DNA of 25,203 nt from DATARH01 sp035550515 (GTDB taxonomy: Bacteria; Pseudomonadota; Alphaproteobacteria; ATCC43930; CGMCC-115725): contig DASZOZ010000116.1 of assembly GCA_035550515.1 (NCBI GenBank), positions 1-25,203 on the forward strand, given 5' to 3'. The position numbers and the translations under genes were made by a program. The first letter of the stretch is position 1; each line of letters starts with the position of its first letter. Shown here piece by piece: positions 21,228 through 25,203 of the stretch. The notes below the pieces were generated by a model. That model saw only the letters and a list, made by a program, of their open reading frames with translations, did not search any database and was not told where the DNA came from.

Positions 21228-21977
21228 ATGTCCTCCCGCCCGCCCGTCCCTCTCGGCCGCCGTGAGCTGCTCGCGCTTGCCGGGGCCAGCGTCGTCGCCG
21301 CCGCGCTGCCGGCGCGCGCCCAGACGTCGGCGATCGCCGGCGTGAAACTCGGCTTTATCGGCTCGGGCCGCGAAGGCGGCGCGCTGGGCACGCTGTTCGC
21401 CAAGGCGGGCCATCCGGTGATGTTCTCCTCGCGCCACCCGGAGACGCTGACCGATCTGGTCAGCGCCGCCGGCCCCAACGCCAAGGCCGGTACGGTCGAG
21501 CAGGCCGTGGCCTTTGGCGACGTCATCTTTCTTGTCGTGCCCTACACGGCGGTCGAGCCGATCGGCAAGGAGTACGGCGCGGCGATCGCCAAAAAGCGGC
21601 TGCTGGTCGATGTCAGCAACCCCATCCCGCGCCGCGACGGCGAGGATTTCGTCAAGCAGGTGAACGAGATGGGCGGCCCCGGCCTGGTCACGGCGAAATA
21701 TTTTCCGGGCGCCAAGCTGGTGCGCGGGTTCAACGCCATCGGCGCCGGGAGGCTCGCCGGCGACGCCGCCAAGAGCGACGGCAAGATCGGCGTGCCGATC
21801 GCCGGCGACGACAAGACAGCGATCGACCTCGCCGCGGCGCTGATCGTCGAGGCCGGTCTCGAGCCGGTGCTGGTCGGCGGGCTGGCGATGGGCAAATACC
21901 TGGTGCCCGGCACGCCGCTCGCCGGCGAGCATTCGCCCGCGGAGCTGAAGCACATCGCCGCGACGCTGAAATCGTAG
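21228..21977 (+). CDS. NADPH-dependent F420 reductase-like protein with Tat-type signal
   Basis: The 249-residue protein begins with a twin-arginine-like signal peptide (LGRRELLALAGASVVAAALP, cleavage near ARAQ). A Rossmann domain with LGFIGSGREGGALGTLFAKA follows, then SSRHPETLTDL. Further family patterns are VIFLVVPYTAVEPIGKEYG, VDVSNPI and GFNAIGAGRLAGD. This is the F420-oxidoreductase/NADP-reductase fold. The export signal is notable, since NADPH is cytoplasmic; the protein may be exported folded with its cofactor, or act on another ligand. The signal pattern is seen directly; its use is inferred. The ATG has only a weak site (GCACGGAGC) upstream. Confidence 0.87.
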   Translation: MSSRPPVPLGRRELLALAGASVVAAALPARAQTSAIAGVKLGFIGSGREGGALGTLFAKAGHPVMFSSRHPETLTDLVSAAGPNAKAGTVEQAVAFGDVIFLVVPYTAVEPIGKEYGAAIAKKRLLVDVSNPIPRRDGEDFVKQVNEMGGPGLVTAKYFPGAKLVRGFNAIGAGRLAGDAAKSDGKIGVPIAGDDKTAIDLAAALIVEAGLEPVLVGGLAMGKYLVPGTPLAGEHSPAELKHIAATLKS

Positions 21978-21980
21978 CCG

Positions 21981-22020
21981 GATCCCGAGGAGCGCCGCAA
22001 GGCGCGTCTCGAAGGACGCT
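21981..22020. repeat. Degenerate dispersed hairpin repeat ('GAGGAGCGC...GTCTCGAAGGA' type)
   Basis: The short gap after the F420-reductase-like gene contains GAGGAGCGCC-GCAA-GGCGCGTCTC followed by GAAGGACG. It forms a hairpin with a GCAA tetraloop. The pattern resembles a very common alphaproteobacterial intergenic repeat ending GTCTCGAAGGATG. It lies just ahead of the next start and includes the AAGGA that could serve as its distant ribosome site. Confidence 0.55.
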
Positions 22021-22028
22021 AAACGCCC

Positions 22029-23354
22029 ATGCAAAGCACTGACGGAGCGGAAAGCGGCGGCCTCGCCTACCGGCTGCTGCGGCGCGCGATGACGATCGAG
22101 CCGGCCGAGGCGCAGGTCGTGCTGTGGTGCTGGCTCTACATCTTCGCGGTGATGTCGTCGTATTACATCATGCGGCCGCTGCGCGATCAGATGGGCGTGG
22201 CCGGCGGCGTCAACAACCTGCAATGGCTGTTCACCGGGACGCTGCTCGGCATCCTGGCGCTGAACCTGCCCTTCGCCTACCTGGTCAAGACGCTGCCGCG
22301 CAGCCGCTTCATCCCCCTCGCCTACCGGTTTTTCGCCGTCAACATCCTATTGTTCGCGGTCGCGCTGCACCTGGCGAGGCCGGAGCAGACGGTGTGGATC
22401 GGCCGGGTCTTCTTCATCTGGCTGTCGATCTACAACCTGTTTGTCGTGTCGATCTTCTGGCAGATGAATGTCGACCTGTTCAGCCCCGAACAAGGCAAGC
22501 GGCTGTTCGGCTTTATCGCCGCCGGGGCGACGATCGGCGCGATGGTCGGCTCGGGAGCGACGGCGAGCCTGGCGAAGCACGTGCCGGCGACGGTGTTGCT
22601 GGTCGCCGCGGCGGTGCTCCTCGAGGTCGCGGTGTTTGCCGTGGGCCGGCTGGCGCGCCTGTCGCCGGCGCTGCACCACCTTCCCCGGGAAACGCAAGAG
22701 GAGCGGCCGATCGGCGGCGGCGTGTTGAGCGGCTTTGTTCACGCGCTGCGCAACCCTTATCTGCTCAACATCAGCCTGTTCATCCTGCTGTTCGCGATCA
22801 CCTCGACCTTTCTCTATTTCCAGCAGGTCGGCATCGTCAGCCGCAGCTTTGCCGATCGCGGCGCGCAGACCGCGTTCTTCGCGACGCTCGACCTCGTCGT
22901 CAACGGCCTGACCCTGGCGCTGCAGCTGTTCTTCACCGGGCGGATCGTCGTGCTGCTCGGCGTCGCGCTGGCGCTGGCGCTGCTGCCGGCGTTGACGGTC
23001 GCCGGGTTCGGCGCGCTGGCGGCGATGCCCGGCCTCGCCACCGTTTCGGTTTTCCAGGTAGTGCGCCGCGCCGGCGACTACGCGATCGCGCGGCCGACGC
23101 GCGAGGTCCTGTACACCGTGCTGCCGCGTGAAGACCGCTTCAAAAGCAAGAGCTTTATCGACACCTTCGTCTATCGGCTGGGAGATCAGGTCGGCGCCTG
23201 GTCGACCGCGCTGCTGCGCGGCCTCGGCGACAATGTCGCGACGATCGCGCTGATGGCGATGTCGGTCGCCGCGCTGTGGCTGGCCAACGCGCTGTGGCTC
23301 GGCCGCCGCGAAGCGGCGCTGGCGCGCGACGCCGCGCCGGCCCGGGGCGACTAG
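22029..23354 (+). CDS. Nucleotide (NTP/NDP) exchange-type transporter, ATP:ADP antiporter-like
   Basis: The 441-residue protein has about 12 predicted helices. Its pattern fits the AAA/TLC-type nucleotide transporter family found in many free-living bacteria as well as Rickettsia and chlamydiae. Markers are SSYYIMRPLRDQMGVAGG near helix 1, FIWLSIYNLFVVSIFWQMNV followed by DLFSPEQGKRLFGFIAAGAT, and VRRAGDYAIARPTREVLYTV with LPREDRFKSKSFIDTFVYRL toward the C-terminus. In free-living bacteria the substrate is not established; an MFS-type carrier of another solute is possible. Its TAG stop forms a CTAG palindrome shared with the stop of the convergent dioxygenase gene. Confidence 0.85.
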   Translation: MQSTDGAESGGLAYRLLRRAMTIEPAEAQVVLWCWLYIFAVMSSYYIMRPLRDQMGVAGGVNNLQWLFTGTLLGILALNLPFAYLVKTLPRSRFIPLAYRFFAVNILLFAVALHLARPEQTVWIGRVFFIWLSIYNLFVVSIFWQMNVDLFSPEQGKRLFGFIAAGATIGAMVGSGATASLAKHVPATVLLVAAAVLLEVAVFAVGRLARLSPALHHLPRETQEERPIGGGVLSGFVHALRNPYLLNISLFILLFAITSTFLYFQQVGIVSRSFADRGAQTAFFATLDLVVNGLTLALQLFFTGRIVVLLGVALALALLPALTVAGFGALAAMPGLATVSVFQVVRRAGDYAIARPTREVLYTVLPREDRFKSKSFIDTFVYRLGDQVGAWSTALLRGLGDNVATIALMAMSVAALWLANALWLGRREAALARDAAPARGD

Positions 23355-24241
23355 GCGGCTTCCTCCAGCGTCGAGCCGACATCGAGCGTCGTCGCGCGCC
23401 GCAGATCGCGTGCCGCGTTCTCGTCATGCGGCCGGCCGCGATGCATGGTGCAGCGATTGTCCCAGATCACCAGGTCGCCCTCGGCCCATTGGTGGCTGTA
23501 GACGAACTGGCGTTGCGTCGCGTGGGTGTTGAGGTCGTGCAGCAGCAGCCGGCCGTCGGCCACCGGCCAGCCGACGATGTGCGACGCATGCGCCGACAGG
23601 TACAGCGTCTTGCGTCCCGAGCCGGGGTGCCGGCGCACCAGCTTTTGCGGCGACGGCGGGTATTTCTCGCGCTCGCCCGCCGGGAATTCGGTAAACCCGA
23701 TCTGCCCGCGCGACCAGAAGATGTCGTGCTCGACGATGAGCCCGTCGATTGTCGCCTTCAGATCGTCCGGCAACGCGTCGTAGGCGGCGCGCATATCGGC
23801 GAACTCGGTCTCGCCGGCGCCGAGCGGGCTGGCCGGCGGCACCGCCACCGCGAACAGCATGCCCAGCACCACCGGCACCGGCATGTACGACGCATCGGTG
23901 TGCCACAGCCGGTTGCCGAGCATGTCGAGCCGGCGCCGGTCGTCGCGGGCCCGGATCCGGTTCTCGACATCGAGGTTGGAAATGTCACCGATCTCGGGGA
24001 TGTCGAGCCGGCGCTTGCCCGGCTGCAGCGCCGCCCGGCCGATCTCAAGCGGCCCGAACCGGCCGGCAAACGCCTTGAGCTGCGCGTCGGTGATCGACTG
24101 ACCGTGCATCACCACGACCGAGAACCGGTCGATCGCCTGCCACAGCGCCGCGAGGCTCGCATCGTCGAGCGGCCGGGCGACATCGATGCCGGAGACCTCG
24201 GCGCCGATGTGCGGGTGGAGCGGGGTGACGGAAATGGTCAT
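23351..24241 (-). CDS. TauD/TfdA family Fe(II)/2-oxoglutarate dioxygenase
   Basis: The 296-residue protein has the double-stranded beta-helix pattern of TauD/TfdA enzymes. The iron ligands are H114 and D116 (RLWHTDASY) and H267 (TMHRGRP). The 2-oxoglutarate arginine is R281 or R282 (RDLRRATTL). IGAEVSGIDVARPL is the usual N-terminal signature. Substrates in the family are sulfonates, aryloxyacids or carnitine-like compounds; this one cannot be assigned, though RLDMLGNRLWHTDASY resembles TfdA-like members. GGGAGA eight bases upstream supports the start. It follows the LLM oxidoreductase by 27 bases and should be in one operon with it. The stop overlaps the convergent transporter gene. Confidence 0.93.
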   Translation of the reverse strand: MTISVTPLHPHIGAEVSGIDVARPLDDASLAALWQAIDRFSVVVMHGQSITDAQLKAFAGRFGPLEIGRAALQPGKRRLDIPEIGDISNLDVENRIRARDDRRRLDMLGNRLWHTDASYMPVPVVLGMLFAVAVPPASPLGAGETEFADMRAAYDALPDDLKATIDGLIVEHDIFWSRGQIGFTEFPAGEREKYPPSPQKLVRRHPGSGRKTLYLSAHASHIVGWPVADGRLLLHDLNTHATQRQFVYSHQWAEGDLVIWDNRCTMHRGRPHDENAARDLRRATTLDVGSTLEEAA

Positions 24242-24268
24242 GGCATTCTCTCCCGTCGGGTAAGGGTA

Positions 24269-25159
24269 CTACAGCGCCTCGGCAACCGCATTGCGGAACC
24301 GCCGCAGCGCCGCGATGTGATCCGACAGCGTACGGCCGGCGAGACGGTGATGGTGACGGCGGTCGAAGGTCGTCGTCAGGCAGACATGCGTCACGCCGGC
24401 CTTCTTCCAGAATTGCGCTTCTTTCGCCCAGTCGGCCTCGCCGCCGGCCCCCATCGAGGTCCACACCTCGATGCCGATCGCGGCGGGATCGCGCCCGGCC
24501 TGCTCGGTGAGCCGGCGCAGCGTCGCGAACACGTCGAGCGCGCTGTGATCGGCGGGATAGGCGTTGGGCATCCAGCCGTCGCCCCATTTGGCGATGCGTT
24601 CGAGCGTGCGCTCGTGATGCCCGCCGAACCAGACCGGCACGCGGCCCGAGGCCGGGCGCGGGTTGATCCCGGCATCCTCGATCCGGTGCCACCTTCCTTC
24701 GAAGCTGACATGCGGCGCCGCCCACAATTTCTGCATGACCTGCACCTGCTCCTCGGAGCGGCGGCCGCGATTACGGAAATTCTCGTTGAGCCCGACGAAC
24801 TCGACTTCGTTCCAGCCAACCCCGACGCCGAGCCGGAACCGGCCGCCGCACAGCACGTCAAGGCACGCGGCCTGCTTGGCGACGAGCGCCGTCTGGCGCT
24901 GGGCCAGGATCAGGACGCCGGTCGAAAAGCCGAGCTTGGTGACGCCGGCGAGATAGCCGAACAGCACGAACGGGTCATGAAACAGATCGTCGTTGGTATT
25001 GCGGTCCCAGCCGGGTCGGGTCGCGGCGTTGACGCCAAGCACATGGTCAGGAGCCTCGATGAAATCATAGCCGGCATCCTCGGCGGCCAGCGCGTACTCT
25101 TTCATCACCGCCGGCGACCCGCCGATATCGCCCAGCGGCAGCAGCGTCCCCAACTCCAT
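24269..25159 (-). CDS. LLM class (F420- or FMN-dependent) oxidoreductase
   Basis: The 296-residue protein is a luciferase-like monooxygenase-fold TIM barrel. Recognisable segments are AAEDAGYDFIEAPDHVLGV, FGYLAGVTKLGFSTGVLILA, LCGGRFRLGVGVGWNEVEF and RVPVWFGGHHERTLERIAKW. These match 'TIGR03619-like' F420-dependent members, with cofactor binding around the GVGVGWNEVE loop. It is cytoplasmic and probably reduces or oxidises an organic substrate together with the TauD-like enzyme encoded 27 bases downstream. F420 versus FMN cannot be decided from sequence here; an F420-reductase-like gene nearby makes F420 possible. GGGAGAGG upstream of ATG supports the start. Confidence 0.92.
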   Translation of the reverse strand: MELGTLLPLGDIGGSPAVMKEYALAAEDAGYDFIEAPDHVLGVNAATRPGWDRNTNDDLFHDPFVLFGYLAGVTKLGFSTGVLILAQRQTALVAKQAACLDVLCGGRFRLGVGVGWNEVEFVGLNENFRNRGRRSEEQVQVMQKLWAAPHVSFEGRWHRIEDAGINPRPASGRVPVWFGGHHERTLERIAKWGDGWMPNAYPADHSALDVFATLRRLTEQAGRDPAAIGIEVWTSMGAGGEADWAKEAQFWKKAGVTHVCLTTTFDRRHHHRLAGRTLSDHIAALRRFRNAVAEAL

Positions 25160-25203
25160 CGCCCTCTCCCGAATGCCCGTTTGGCAAAGCGTACACCACG
25201 GCG

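Overview
The window is high-GC, densely packed DNA with short intergenic gaps, many ATGA/GTGA start-stop overlaps and GTG/TTG starts. A dispersed palindrome of the 'GTCATGCCCGG...CCGGCCATGAC' kind common in alphaproteobacteria lies at 21053-21149. Together with the gene content (Tam, DUF5996, CaiB/BaiF, F420-type oxidoreductases, TauD) this points to a free-living alphaproteobacterium, perhaps Rhodospirillales or Hyphomicrobiales; the genus cannot be read from the sequence.

The most interesting region is 1.0-10.8 kb. A six-gene minus-strand operon (9183 to 1744) encodes a membrane complex of the hydrogenase-4/complex I family: HyfC-, HyfE-, HyfF-, NuoCD-, fused HyfH/HyfI- and HyfB-like subunits. 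The NuoCD-like 'large subunit' has lost all four Ni-binding cysteines of [NiFe]-hydrogenases, so this is an energy-converting-hydrogenase-related (Ehr-type) complex, not a hydrogenase. The operon continues into crcB (Fluc fluoride channel) and a DUF190 PII-like gene. Its leader carries a near-textbook fluoride riboswitch on the minus strand (9295-9348). About 140 bp away a second, more degenerate fluoride riboswitch on the plus strand (9487-9536) precedes an MFS transporter and a VOC-family gene. In both leaders the 3' strand of the aptamer pseudoknot can instead pair with a downstream Shine-Dalgarno-like sequence, suggesting translational ON switches. The first switch appears to act on a 26-codon leader ORF ending 3 nt before the GTG start of the hyfC-like gene, which has no good ribosome site of its own. 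The locus reads as a divergent fluoride-response island: a membrane-energising complex, a passive fluoride channel that depends on membrane potential, a PII-like protein and an MFS carrier of unknown substrate.

The rest is ordinary chromosomal gene content. At the left edge is a truncated quinone oxidoreductase (3-707). From 11.8 to 18.2 kb lie two small overlapping hypothetical genes, a lytic transglycosylase, a CaiB/BaiF CoA-transferase, DUF5996, trans-aconitate methyltransferase, a MetE-C-like protein and a double carboxymuconolactone-decarboxylase-domain protein. From 18.2 to 21.0 kb come a long-form SAICAR synthetase, a small secreted Tyr/Pro- then Gly/Trp/His-rich protein with a good terminator, and an FAD monooxygenase. 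From 21.2 kb to the end are a Tat-signal F420-reductase-like protein, a nucleotide-exchange-type transporter, and a two-gene minus-strand operon of an LLM-class oxidoreductase and a TauD-like dioxygenase. No tRNA, rRNA, CRISPR array, insertion sequence or phage gene was seen.
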